Source of the DNA: DASRIA01 sp035650255
GTDB lineage: Bacteria > Actinomycetota > Thermoleophilia > Solirubrobacterales > JBBDJG01
DNA: 64,000 bases
Assembly (NCBI GenBank): GCA_035650255.1
Contig: DASRIA010000017.1
Span: forward strand, 1-64,000
Direction: 5' to 3'
The notes beneath the pieces are model-generated. The model had not been told where the DNA came from. It saw nothing but the letters and a program-made list of their open reading frames with translations, and did no database searches. Both the position numbers and the translations under genes were made by a program. Below, in pieces: positions 54,789-63,791 of the stretch. Every line of letters starts with the position of its first letter. The first letter of the stretch is position 1.

Positions 54789-56229
54789 CCCCCGCCCGCT
54801 GCGGAAGGACTTCACGGCAGCTCCGCCGGTATCGGAGCGCATCTTCGAGCGCTGGCACCGCCATGGCGGCGCGCTGCCCCAGAACGCCGTCGCCTCCCAG
54901 TTCGGCCGCCGCGACTACCTGATCCGGCGCCTGTTGGCGGTGGCGGACGCGCTCAGCGTGCTCCTCGCCGTGCTCGCCATGGTGCTCGTCTCCGGGCGGG
55001 CCGGGACCACTCATCTGCTGTGGGGCCTGCTGCTCGTGCCGGTCTGGATGGGCCTGTTCGCGGTGTACGGGCTCTACAACCGCGACATCAAGCGCATCAG
55101 TCACTCCACCGTTGACGACATCCCCTGGATCCTGCACGCCGTCCTGGTCGCTTGCCTCTTGACCTGGGTCTACTTCAACCTGCTCCACATACCCAAGCTC
55201 GTCTTCTCGGACGTGCTGGTGCTCGGCGGCATCGCGACCCTGGCGATGCTCCTGCTGCGCTCGCTCACGCGGGGTCTCGCGATCCGCGCGCTCGGGCCCG
55301 AGAAGGTCCTGTTCATCGGCGACCACCCGATGGAGTTCCTGATGAACAAGATGGTCGCCCACCCCGAGTACGGGTTGCAGCCCGTCGGCGTGGTGCACGC
55401 GTCCACCGACAGCCTCGATCAGGCCATCGAGGTCTTCGACGCGGACCGGATCGTGCTGTGCGAGCCGGACCTCGAGGAGCACGAGCTGCTGGCCCTGATC
55501 CATCGCTGCCGGGAGCTGTCGCTGAAGGTCAGCGTGCTGCCGCAGCTGTTCAGCGCGCTGGGCCCGTCAGTGGAGGTCGACGACGTCGAGGGCGTGACCG
55601 TGCTCGGCATCAACCCCCCGGTGCTGTCCCGGTCGTCGCGCTACCTGAAGCGCGCGTTCGACATCACCGGCTCCGCGGTGGTGCTGGTGCTCTGCGCTCC
55701 GTTCGCGGCACTGGTGGCGGTGGCGATCAAGCTCGACTCCCGCGGGCCGGTGTTCTTCAAGCAGCAGCGCATCGGGAGAGGCGGCCGGCCGTTCTGCCTC
55801 TTCAAGTTCAGGACGATGGTCGTGGGCGCCGAGCAGCAGACCGCGGAGCTGTTCGAGGGCAGCGAGGACGCGAACTGGCTCAAGCTCGACCACGATCCGC
55901 GGATCACGCGCGTGGGGCGCGTGCTGCGACACGCCAGCCTCGACGAGCTGCCCCAGTTCTGGAACATCCTCAAGGGTGAGATGAGCCTCGTCGGGCCGCG
56001 TCCCCTGATCGAGTCGGAGGACTGCCAGATCGCGGGCTGGGGCCGCAGCCGGCTCGAGCTGACCCCCGGCCTGACCGGCCTGTGGCAGGTGCTGGGCCGG
56101 ACCAACATCCCCTTCGAGGAGATGGTCAAGCTCGACTACATGTACGTGACCAACTGGTCCCTGTGGGCGGACGTCCGCCTGCTGCTGCGCACGTTCCCCA
56201 CGGTGGTCACGCGCCGCGGCGCGAACTAG
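54781..56229 (+). CDS. Polyprenyl-phosphate sugar-1-phosphate transferase (WbaP/CpsE-like)
   Basis: A 482-residue initiating transferase. Four transmembrane helices near the N-terminus (LLAVADALSVLLAVLAMVLV, LLLVPVWMGLFAVYGLYN and two more) precede a CoA-binding-like Rossmann domain (KVLFIGDHPMEFLMNK). A fifth hydrophobic segment (VVLVLCAPFAALVAVAIKLD) opens the C-terminal catalytic domain with GPVFFKQQRIGRGGRPF, FKFRTMVVGAEQQ, LDELPQFWNILKGEMSLVGP and LTPGLTGLWQVLGRTNI. It loads the first sugar phosphate onto undecaprenyl phosphate, committing the exopolysaccharide. The GTG start overlaps the previous gene. Confidence 0.92.
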   Translation: MSSPRPLRKDFTAAPPVSERIFERWHRHGGALPQNAVASQFGRRDYLIRRLLAVADALSVLLAVLAMVLVSGRAGTTHLLWGLLLVPVWMGLFAVYGLYNRDIKRISHSTVDDIPWILHAVLVACLLTWVYFNLLHIPKLVFSDVLVLGGIATLAMLLLRSLTRGLAIRALGPEKVLFIGDHPMEFLMNKMVAHPEYGLQPVGVVHASTDSLDQAIEVFDADRIVLCEPDLEEHELLALIHRCRELSLKVSVLPQLFSALGPSVEVDDVEGVTVLGINPPVLSRSSRYLKRAFDITGSAVVLVLCAPFAALVAVAIKLDSRGPVFFKQQRIGRGGRPFCLFKFRTMVVGAEQQTAELFEGSEDANWLKLDHDPRITRVGRVLRHASLDELPQFWNILKGEMSLVGPRPLIESEDCQIAGWGRSRLELTPGLTGLWQVLGRTNIPFEEMVKLDYMYVTNWSLWADVRLLLRTFPTVVTRRGAN

Positions 56230-56242
56230 CGCCCTTGGTCGC

Positions 56243-56480
56243 GCCACCGCGGTCGATCGGGGTCGCATAGCGACCCCTAAGCACCACCGCAGGCCCGATC
56301 CGGCTCTGAAGGCGGCGTCTCCCCGACCTGATTTTTTTTCACCCGAGGGAAGAAAACCCGTGCCTCCCCCGTCTGGTGGTCGTAATCGACGACCACACGG
56401 GGGACACAATGGGTTACCGCCACTAGATACAGACAGAGACTCAGATTCGAAAAGGGGCCGCAAGGGCCCCTCTTTCGTTC
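56243..56480 (-). repeat. Composite repeat, right copy, inverted (includes 62-nt palindromic repeat copy C)
   Basis: Read on the minus strand from 56480, this repeats the series seen at 41946-42131: hairpin AGGGGCC/GGCCCCT, the TCTGTATCTAGTGGCGGTAA segment, and the palindrome in CCCCCGTGTGGTCGTCGATT. A unique spacer of about 60 bp with an eight-T run follows, then the 62-nt palindromic repeat. It fills the 249-nt gap between two convergent exopolysaccharide genes. The core GGGGTCGCATAGCGACCCC is fully conserved. Confidence 0.75.
56450..56475 (-). terminator. Terminator of the bi-domain oxidoreductase gene
   Basis: On the minus strand, right after the stop, AGGGGCC and GGCCCCT form a 7-bp stem around CTTGC, preceded by AAAG and followed by TTTTC. 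Good intrinsic-terminator form. It is the first part of the composite repeat. Confidence 0.7.
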
Positions 56481-58587
56481 AGGTCGCCTGCGCGCTCGCC
56501 AGCGCCGCGAGCGTGGCTTCCGTCGTGTCGAGGTGGGACGGCTCCGGTGCCGCGCGGCCTGCCAGCACCTCCCGCAGCCACTTGAACTGCGCGGCGTGGC
56601 CCTTGTCCTGCGACCGCGTGCGCTTCGTGTTTCGGCGGCGGCCAACGAATGTCGTGAGCGAGCGGTAGTCGTCGAGCACCGCGGCGCGGTTGCCGGCGTG
56701 GGCTTCGACGTACTCCTTGCCGGTGCCGGCCGTGCCCGACCCGTAGAGGATCGTCGCCAGCGAGCGGTCCGGGAACTCCATCGTGACCGTGAACCGCTCG
56801 GCGGCCGCCACGGGCAGGCCGCGCTCCGGCGCGGCGACACACGTCACGCGGTCGGGCGCCGCGCCCGCCAGCCAGCAGGCGAAGTCCACGAAGTGGCAGC
56901 CCTCGCCGAGCAGGCGGCCGCCGCCGTCGTCGAGGTCGTTCATCCAGTGGTCGCGGGGCAGCGGGTCCGCGTTCACGCGGTACAGGAGGTTGAAGGGCTG
57001 CCCCGCGGCTGCGATGTGGTCTCGCAGCGCGATCGCGAGCGGCGCGTGGCGGCGGTTGAAGCCGGCCACGAGCGGCTGCCCGGATGCGGCGACGGCAGCC
57101 CGCAGCTCCTCGAGCTCCGCGCCGGTCAGGCAGAGGGGCTTCTCGACGAACACGGCCTTGCCCAGCTGAAGCCCGGCCACGGCCAGCGCCGCGTGGGAGG
57201 CGTGGCGCGTCGCGATCACGAGTAGGCCGGCACCCTGATCGGCGAGGGCTTCCTCGACTCCCACGGCGCGCCGGAAGCCGAAGCGGTCGGCTGCCGCGCG
57301 GGCGGACAGCCCGGTCGCGCTGGCGACCGACGAAAGGGAGAAGCCGGCCCGGGCCAGGCCCGGGATCAGGATGCGCTGGGCGTAGCTGCCGGCCCCGACC
57401 ACCGTCGCCACCTCGCGGCTCGCGGCGGCGGGCGGCACGGCGCGCGGCTCCGCCGGCGCCGGCACGGGCGTCTCGTCGTACGCCAGCAGGATTCCGAGCG
57501 GAGAGCTCTCCTGCTCGACCAGCGTGTCGTACGCGGCCGGCGCCTCCTCGACCCGGACCCGCTCGCTGACCAGCGCGTCGACGTTCAGCTTGCCGGTCGC
57601 GATCAGCTGCACGAACGCCTCCATGTTGCGCCGCTCGGTCCACCGCACGTACGCGATCGGGTAGTCGAGCCCGCGCTCCTCGTACGCGCGGTCGTAGCGG
57701 CCCGGCCCGTACGAGCGGGACAAACGCAGCTCGATCTCCTTGTCGTAGTAGGCCGCCCGCGGGACGTTCATCCCGACGTCGCCGACCACCACGACCCGGC
57801 CCCGGTCGCGGCACAGCAGCGCAGCAAGCTCCACCGGATCGTCGGACGACGTGGCGGCCGTGACGATCACGGCGTCGCAGTCCCGCGCGCCCGCCGGCAG
57901 CGCATCGGAGGGCAGCCCGGCGCGGGGAATTGCGTGCTCCGCGGAACCGGCCTGCCGCGCGCGCTCGACCAGCTCCTCGGAGAGGTCGATGCCGACCACC
58001 TCGCAGCCGGCTGCGCGCAGCAGCTGTCCGGTGAGCTGGCCCACCAGGCCGAGGCCGATCACGGCCACGCGCTCGCCCAGCCGGACGTCCGCCTGGCGCA
58101 CGCCGTGCATCGCGATGCTGCCCACGGTCGCGAATGCGCCCTGCTCGAAGGTCACGCCCTGCGGCAGCCGCACGCACAGGTTGCCGGGCACGTGCACGAC
58201 GTCCGCGTGCACGGCGTACCCGCCGCCGCCGCATGCCACGCGGTCCCCGGGAGCGAGGTCCTGCACCCGGGCACCGACGGACATCACCACACCGGCAGCC
58301 GAGTACCCGAGCGACGCCGGCTGGTCGAGCCGGGTCCGGACCGCGTCGACAGTTGCCTTCACGCCGTCGCGGCGCGCCTTGTCGACCACCTGCCGCACCT
58401 GGTCGGGACGCGCGCGCGCCTTGCCCACCAGCGACTTGCGCCCGGTCTCGACCTTGTTCCGCTCGGTGCCGGCGCTCAACAGGCTGGAGCGGACGTCCAC
58501 GAGCACGCCCTCCGGGCCGAGCGCGGGCAGCGGGACGTCGAGGACCTCGATCCCGCCGTCGCGCAGGCGCTGGGAGACCTGCTTCAT
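56479..58587 (-). CDS. Bi-domain oxidoreductase (zinc-type dehydrogenase fused to Gfo/Idh/MocA)
   Basis: A 702-residue fusion. Residues 1-340 are a medium-chain dehydrogenase: SLLSAGTERNKVETGRKSLV, LGYSAAGVVMSVGARVQDLA, and the Rossmann VAVIGLGLVGQLTGQLLRAA, without the structural-zinc Cys cluster. Residues 370-700 are Gfo/Idh/MocA-like, with VATVVGAGSYAQRILIPGLA, AVFVEKPLCLTGAELEELRA (EKP motif) and LLGEGCHFVDFACWLAGAAP. This fusion is typical of exopolysaccharide and glycosyl-tailoring loci, where it is thought to build or rearrange a sugar or ligand. The ATG overlaps the asnB stop (ATGA), so they are coupled. Confidence 0.88.
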   Translation of the reverse strand: MKQVSQRLRDGGIEVLDVPLPALGPEGVLVDVRSSLLSAGTERNKVETGRKSLVGKARARPDQVRQVVDKARRDGVKATVDAVRTRLDQPASLGYSAAGVVMSVGARVQDLAPGDRVACGGGGYAVHADVVHVPGNLCVRLPQGVTFEQGAFATVGSIAMHGVRQADVRLGERVAVIGLGLVGQLTGQLLRAAGCEVVGIDLSEELVERARQAGSAEHAIPRAGLPSDALPAGARDCDAVIVTAATSSDDPVELAALLCRDRGRVVVVGDVGMNVPRAAYYDKEIELRLSRSYGPGRYDRAYEERGLDYPIAYVRWTERRNMEAFVQLIATGKLNVDALVSERVRVEEAPAAYDTLVEQESSPLGILLAYDETPVPAPAEPRAVPPAAASREVATVVGAGSYAQRILIPGLARAGFSLSSVASATGLSARAAADRFGFRRAVGVEEALADQGAGLLVIATRHASHAALAVAGLQLGKAVFVEKPLCLTGAELEELRAAVAASGQPLVAGFNRRHAPLAIALRDHIAAAGQPFNLLYRVNADPLPRDHWMNDLDDGGGRLLGEGCHFVDFACWLAGAAPDRVTCVAAPERGLPVAAAERFTVTMEFPDRSLATILYGSGTAGTGKEYVEAHAGNRAAVLDDYRSLTTFVGRRRNTKRTRSQDKGHAAQFKWLREVLAGRAAPEPSHLDTTEATLAALASAQAT

Positions 58588-60530
58588 GCGACGCGCCCGA
58601 GGACCGGCGCGCGCCCGCTGGCGGGACGGTCGAGGAACTCCTGCTGCCACAGCTCGAGCGTCAGCAGCGTCCAGATCCGCAGCGCGTTGTCCGTGCGGCC
58701 GGCGTCGTTGTCGGCGATCAGCCGCCTGACTGCGACGGGGTCGAACAGGCCGCGCGCCGCCACCCGCTCGGGAGACAGGAGGTCGTCGATCATCGGCCGC
58801 AGGTCGCCGACCAGCCATGAGCGCAGCGGCGCGCCGAAGCCAGCCTTCATCCGCCGGATCACGTAGCGCGGCAGGACCGGGTCCATGCTGCGCTTGAAGA
58901 TGTACTTGCGCACCAGCCGGTGGAGCTTCAGGTCGGCCGGGATGCGCCCCGACAGCGCGACCAGCTCGTCGTCGAGCAGGGGCACGCGGACCTCGGTGGA
59001 CGCGGCCATGCTCATCTTGTCCGTGTAGGAGAGGTTGAGGCACGGCAGGAAGGTCTTGAGGTCGACGTAGAGCAGGCGGTTGAGCCAGTGCTCGCCGGAC
59101 ACGCGGTCGAAGTAGTCGCGGTGGCGGCGGTATGGGTCGTGGCCGGCCAGCTCGCCGCGCAGGTCCGGGTCGAGCAGCTCGTCCAGCTCGCTCCGCTTGT
59201 AGTAGGAGCAGTACGTGAGGTAGCGCTGCTCGAGCTCGGCATCCAAGCCGCGCGCCAGCTTCAGCAGGTTGCGGCGCGGCCCGCGCAGCCGCCCGGGCCG
59301 CCCGAGCGAGACGTGTGCGTCGATGGCGCCCGCCAGCCGCGCGCGCGCGGACCGCGGCAGCGGGTCGAGCCAGCGGCTCAGCCGGGCCGCCAGGTGGCGC
59401 GGGTAGCCGGCGAAGATCTCGTCGCCGCCGACCCCGCTCAGCATCACCGTGAGCCGCTCGCGCGCGGCGGAGCAGATGAGGTACGTGGAGATCGCGGCCG
59501 GATCCGCCACCGGCTCGTCCATGTGCCACACGACCTTCGGCAGCAGGTCCACGATCGCCGGCTGCAGCGTCTCCTCGTGGTAGTCCACGCCGAAGTCGCG
59601 TCCCACCCGGCGCGCGAACCGCACGTCGTCCGGGACGATCTCCGCGCCCATGTCCTCCTGCCGGAACCCGACCGTATAAGTGGTGACGTCGTCGGTCGCG
59701 GTCTTCATCGACGCCACCACGGCGCTCGAGTCGAGCCCACCGCTGAGGAAGCTGCCGAGCGGGACGTCCGACAGCATCTGCCTGCGGACGGAGTCGCCCA
59801 CGCAGTCGCGCACGAGACCGGCCCATTCGCGCATCGGGCGCTCCTCGGGCTCGAAGCGCATGTCCCACCACTGCCGGATGTCGAGCCGGCCGTCACGGAA
59901 GGTCGCGCAGTGCCCGGGCGGCAGCTTGAACACGCCCTCGAACACGGTGTCCGGGTCGGGCACCCACAGGAACGTGAGGTAGTCGGCCAGCGCGTCGCGG
60001 CGGATCGAGCGGTGGGGCAGGACCGGCAGCAGCGCCTTGATCTCGGAGGCGAAGCAGAACGTGTCGTTCGCGGAGGTGTAATAGAGGGGCTTGACCCCCA
60101 GCCGGTCACGCGCGAGGAACAGCTCGCGCCGCTCGTCGTCCCAGATCGCAAACGCGTAGATCCCGTTCAGGCGCTCGAGCATCGCGGGGCCGTGCTGGGC
60201 GTAGAGCGCCAGCATCACCTCGGTGTCGCACTCGGTCCGGAACCGGTGGCCCTGCCGCTCGAGCTCCGATCGCAGGGCGCGGAAGTTGTACAGCTCGCCG
60301 TTGTAGGTGATCCACCAGCGCCCGTCGCCGTAGGACATCGGCTGGGCCCCGCGGGGGGTGGGGTCGATGATGCTGAGCCGCCGGTGTCCCAGCCCGGCGC
60401 CCGGCATGCCGTCGCGGGGTGCGAAGCACTGCTCGCCCTCCCCGTCGGGCCCGCGGTGGGCGATCGCGTCGCTCATCGATCGCACGAGGTCGGCGTCGCC
60501 GTGCCCGACGAAGCCGCATATGCCGCACAT
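58584..60530 (-). CDS. asnB: AsnB-type glutamine-hydrolysing amidotransferase
   Basis: A 648-residue protein. MCGICGFVGHGDADLVRSMS starts with the catalytic Cys2 of class II glutaminases, and AIAHRGPDGEGEQCF and GHRRLSIIDP complete that domain. VPLGSFLSGGLDSSAVVASM is the synthetase pyrophosphate loop (SGGLDSS). The position within a polysaccharide locus suggests it amidates a sugar acid or lipid precursor and not free aspartate, although the latter cannot be excluded. The true start is the ATG at 60530, since Met must be removed to expose Cys2; longer readings are invalid. GAGG lies just upstream. It is divergent from the BY-kinase gene and coupled to the bi-domain oxidoreductase gene. Confidence 0.92.
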   Translation of the reverse strand: MCGICGFVGHGDADLVRSMSDAIAHRGPDGEGEQCFAPRDGMPGAGLGHRRLSIIDPTPRGAQPMSYGDGRWWITYNGELYNFRALRSELERQGHRFRTECDTEVMLALYAQHGPAMLERLNGIYAFAIWDDERRELFLARDRLGVKPLYYTSANDTFCFASEIKALLPVLPHRSIRRDALADYLTFLWVPDPDTVFEGVFKLPPGHCATFRDGRLDIRQWWDMRFEPEERPMREWAGLVRDCVGDSVRRQMLSDVPLGSFLSGGLDSSAVVASMKTATDDVTTYTVGFRQEDMGAEIVPDDVRFARRVGRDFGVDYHEETLQPAIVDLLPKVVWHMDEPVADPAAISTYLICSAARERLTVMLSGVGGDEIFAGYPRHLAARLSRWLDPLPRSARARLAGAIDAHVSLGRPGRLRGPRRNLLKLARGLDAELEQRYLTYCSYYKRSELDELLDPDLRGELAGHDPYRRHRDYFDRVSGEHWLNRLLYVDLKTFLPCLNLSYTDKMSMAASTEVRVPLLDDELVALSGRIPADLKLHRLVRKYIFKRSMDPVLPRYVIRRMKAGFGAPLRSWLVGDLRPMIDDLLSPERVAARGLFDPVAVRRLIADNDAGRTDNALRIWTLLTLELWQQEFLDRPASGRAPVLGRVA

Positions 60531-60735
60531 CCCTAGTTCCTCATCCGTGTAAAGCCCAACACCCCATGAGAATCTATTGGAGGGCCGACACGGGCGCTCG
60601 CTTTCCGGCCGGTCGCCTGCCTGCGGGCCCCGAGGACCCCGCGCCGACCGGGAAAATTGCTGGTAAGGTCGGAAATGTCCACGTTCGTGCATGTGACCAG
60701 GGGGGACGTGGCAGCCGGGAGGTAGCGGCACAAGT

Positions 60736-62301
60736 TTGAAGGCGTCGCGCGCATCAGCTTTAAGTGATTACGTTCAGGTCCTGCGCCGTGATGCGTGGAT
60801 CGTCGCTGCGACGACCGCGCTGGTAGCGCTGGCCGCGATCGTCTTCTCGCTGTTCCAGGAGGAGCGCTACGAGTCGCGCGCCGAGGCGTTCCTGCTGAAC
60901 ACGACCAGCCTGCCGGCCAGCTTCCGCTACGAGCAGACCCTCAGGGACATCGACCCGGAGCGGATCGGCCACACCCAGGCCAGGATCGCCCGAGTGCCCG
61001 CCGTGGCGCGACAGGCCCTCCGTGAGGCGGGCTTCACCGACCGGACCGCCGATGACCTGCTCGACAACTCGACTGTCTCGCAGCCGCCCGACACCGACCT
61101 CCTGCGCTTCACGGTCAATGACGGCGACCCGGCGGTGGCGAAGCGTCTGGCGACCGCCTACGCGACGGCCTATGCGGACTTCCGGCGCCAGCTCGACACG
61201 ACCGCGCTCGCTTCTGCGCGCCGCCAGATAGCGCGCCGCCTGCCGAACCTCGATCCTGGCTCCGGCTTCTTCTTCCAGCTGCGCTTGGAGGTCCAGCGCC
61301 TGCGGACCGCAGAAGAGCTGCAGAGCGCCAACGCCAGCGTCGTCAGAGAGGGCACCGATGCGGAACAGGTGCAGCCAAAGCCGGTCCGCAACGGCATCCT
61401 CGGCGGGATGCTCGGCTTTCTGCTGGGCGTCGCACTGGTGGTCACACGCGAGGGACTGAACACCCGCGTGCGGTCCTCCGAGGAGGTCGAGGACATCCTC
61501 GGCCTGCCGATGATCGGCCGGGTGCCGAAGCCCAGCCGCCGCCAGGAGGCCCGCGGCCTCGCGATGCTCGACTCGCCCGACGCGCCGGAGGCCGAGTCCT
61601 ACCGCATGATCGCGACCAACCTCGGCTTCGTGAACCTCGACCGGGGCGCCAAGTCCATCATGGTCACCAGCGCTGTCGACGGGGAGGGCAAGTCCACCAC
61701 CGTCGCGAACCTGGCGATCGCGCTGGCGCGCGCGGGCAGCCGGGTGGCGCTGATCGACTTCGACCTCAAGCGGCCCTCGCTCGACCGGCTCTTCGACCTC
61801 GACGTGGCCCAGTTCGGCGTGGGAGTCACGGGCGTCGCGCTCGGGCAGATCTCGCTGGACGACGCCTTGATCCGCATCCCGGTCTCGGATGTGGGGCCGG
61901 CCGGCAGCCTCGACGTGCTGCTCACCGGCCAGGAGCCGCCCGACAGCGTGCAGTTCGTCGCCTCGCAGAGGGTGACCGACCTGCTGGCGCGGCTGACCGC
62001 GCGCTACGACATCGTCCTGGTCGATGCGGCGCCCATGGTGCAGGCCAGCGATGCGGTCGCGCTGGGCGCCAAGGTGGACGCCGTGATCGCGATCGCGGGC
62101 CTGTCACACGTGCGGCGCGGAACGCTCGAGGACCTGAACCGGATCCTCGATAGCACGCCGGTCGCCAAGCTCGGCTTCGTCCTCACCGGTGTCCCGATGG
62201 ACGATGCCTACAGGTACGCCTATCCACCGTCCGGCCCGCAGTCGAACGGGTCCGGGCTCCCCGGCCGGCGGCGGCAGCCAGCCGGTCAAACGAGGAACTA
62301 G
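60736..62301 (+). CDS. Wzz/Wzc-like chain-length determinant fused to BY-kinase
   Basis: A 521-residue polysaccharide co-polymerase. Two transmembrane helices (AWIVAATTALVALAAIVFSL and GILGGMLGFLLGVALVVTRE) bracket a periplasmic-type Wzz domain. The cytoplasmic part is a bacterial tyrosine kinase: Walker A in VTSAVDGEGKSTTVANLAIA, Walker A' in VALIDFDLKRPSL, Walker B in YDIVLVDAAPMVQASDAVAL. The Tyr-containing tail (MDDAYRYAYPPSGP) is short, with three Tyr as likely autophosphorylation sites. TTG at 60736 is the only possible initiator in the open frame; GGGAGG lies 13 nt upstream. It controls chain length and export of the exopolysaccharide. Confidence 0.9.
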   Translation: MKASRASALSDYVQVLRRDAWIVAATTALVALAAIVFSLFQEERYESRAEAFLLNTTSLPASFRYEQTLRDIDPERIGHTQARIARVPAVARQALREAGFTDRTADDLLDNSTVSQPPDTDLLRFTVNDGDPAVAKRLATAYATAYADFRRQLDTTALASARRQIARRLPNLDPGSGFFFQLRLEVQRLRTAEELQSANASVVREGTDAEQVQPKPVRNGILGGMLGFLLGVALVVTREGLNTRVRSSEEVEDILGLPMIGRVPKPSRRQEARGLAMLDSPDAPEAESYRMIATNLGFVNLDRGAKSIMVTSAVDGEGKSTTVANLAIALARAGSRVALIDFDLKRPSLDRLFDLDVAQFGVGVTGVALGQISLDDALIRIPVSDVGPAGSLDVLLTGQEPPDSVQFVASQRVTDLLARLTARYDIVLVDAAPMVQASDAVALGAKVDAVIAIAGLSHVRRGTLEDLNRILDSTPVAKLGFVLTGVPMDDAYRYAYPPSGPQSNGSGLPGRRRQPAGQTRN

Positions 62302-62318
62302 CCCCGCCCACGCACGGC

Positions 62319-63791
62319 ATGACCGCGTCCGCTGCGCGCAGGGTGGAATCCCGGACGGCACCGGCGGACTGGCGCCCGGCCGACCTGGTCCACGCGCTCG
62401 CGCAGCTGCCGGACGGCGTTTCGCTCCGGCTCGAGTCGGCAGGGCACGACTCCCTCCGCCTGCTTGCGCGCGCCTATGGCATCGAGGACCGGCTGGAGCT
62501 GGGGGGCAAGCACGGCCCGCCGGACTGGCGCTTCGAAGGAGCGTCCAGCGCCGGCGCAGCAGGGGACACGATGGCGGAGCTCGTCGAGTCGCTGTGGCCG
62601 GAGGACGCCGGGCCATCGGCTGCAGCGCGGGACGACCGCTGCCTCGCCGGCCACCGGGTCGCGCTCGTGACGAACATCCCCACGCACTACCGCGTGCCGC
62701 TCTTCAACGGTGTCGCCCGGCGGGCCGCGCGCGCGGGCGCCGAGCTGCGCGTGTTCTTCCTCGGCCAGCCCCCACGCGCCCAGCCCTGGCTCGCGCCGGA
62801 GGATGAGCTCGAGTCCGACCACGAGTACGTGGCGAGCGCCGCGCTGCCGCGCTGGCTCCCGCTGTCATCCCGGGTCGATCGGGTGCGCCCGCCGCGCGTC
62901 CCGAGCGGGCTCGGGCGCAGGCTGCGGGCGTTCGCGCCGTCGATGGTGGTGTCGGGCGGGTTCTCCTTCGCGAGCATCGCGGCCCGGAGACATGCGGCGC
63001 GGAGCCGCATCCCGTTCGGCCTGTGGAGCGGTGACGTCGCACACCAGCTGCACAACCGGTCCTATCCCGCCGTCAGGACGCGCCAGCGCGAATGGCTTGC
63101 GCGCAAGGCCGACTTCGGCATCGCCTACGGCTGGCTGGCGGCCCGCTACCTGACGGACCTGGCGCCGGGGCTGCCCACCGTGATCGCGCGCAACACGTCC
63201 GTGGCCGGCGCCGCCGACCACCCCGCGGGCGGGAGCGGCGACGGGCTCGACCTGCTGGCCGTGGCAGACCTCTCGGTGCCGGAGAAGGGCCTCGAGACCG
63301 TGCTCGAGGCGATGGCCCTGGTGCCCGACCCCGGGGTGCGCCTCAACGTGATCGGCCCCCAGCCGCCGGAGCACCTCGGGCGCCTGGCAGCCCGCGACGA
63401 GCGCATCGCCTTCCTCGGGCCGCGGTCGCACTCCGAGGTCACGGCGGCGTTCGCGCGCAGCGATGCGTTCGTGTTCCCCTCGCGGATGGACATCTTCGGC
63501 CTGGCGCTGCTGGAGGCGATGGCCGCCGGCCTCCCGGCCATCTCGTCGCCGGTCCCGGGTTCCGTCGCCGACCTCGCCGTTCCCGGGCGGAACTGCCTGA
63601 TGGCCGCGGCGCGAGACCCCCGCTCGTGGGCCGAGGCGATCGAGGCGCTGGCAGGGAGCCCAGGCTTGCGGGCCTCCGTCGGCGCGGCGGCGCAGAGCAC
63701 GGTCCGGCGGCGCTGGACGATGGCGCACGGGGTCGAGGGCATGATGGCGGGCCTGCGCCTGGGCGCACTGCGCGCCGGGAGGCAGGCATGA
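62319..63791 (+). CDS. Family 4 glycosyltransferase with an N-terminal GT-like fragment
   Basis: A 490-residue GT-B enzyme. Residues about 110-300 are the acceptor half (VALVTNIPTHYRVPLFNGVA, MVVSGGFSFASIAARRHAAR). Residues 310-480 are the nucleotide-sugar half with DLLAVADLSVPEKGLETVLE, DERIAFLGPRSHSEVTAAFA and the EX7E-type DIFGLALLEAMAAGLPAISS. The first 100 residues are extra: ALAQLPDGVSLRLESAGHDS and YGIEDRLEL resemble a piece of another GT-B C-terminal half, as if a neighbouring gene had been truncated and fused. It follows the BY-kinase by 17 nt and overlaps the next gene as ATGA. Confidence 0.86.
   Translation: MTASAARRVESRTAPADWRPADLVHALAQLPDGVSLRLESAGHDSLRLLARAYGIEDRLELGGKHGPPDWRFEGASSAGAAGDTMAELVESLWPEDAGPSAAARDDRCLAGHRVALVTNIPTHYRVPLFNGVARRAARAGAELRVFFLGQPPRAQPWLAPEDELESDHEYVASAALPRWLPLSSRVDRVRPPRVPSGLGRRLRAFAPSMVVSGGFSFASIAARRHAARSRIPFGLWSGDVAHQLHNRSYPAVRTRQREWLARKADFGIAYGWLAARYLTDLAPGLPTVIARNTSVAGAADHPAGGSGDGLDLLAVADLSVPEKGLETVLEAMALVPDPGVRLNVIGPQPPEHLGRLAARDERIAFLGPRSHSEVTAAFARSDAFVFPSRMDIFGLALLEAMAAGLPAISSPVPGSVADLAVPGRNCLMAAARDPRSWAEAIEALAGSPGLRASVGAAAQSTVRRRWTMAHGVEGMMAGLRLGALRAGRQA

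Noticed and set aside
60531..60731. Upstream extension of asnB to 60731
   Set aside because: Class II glutaminases need Cys at position 2, so translation must begin at MCGIC (60530).
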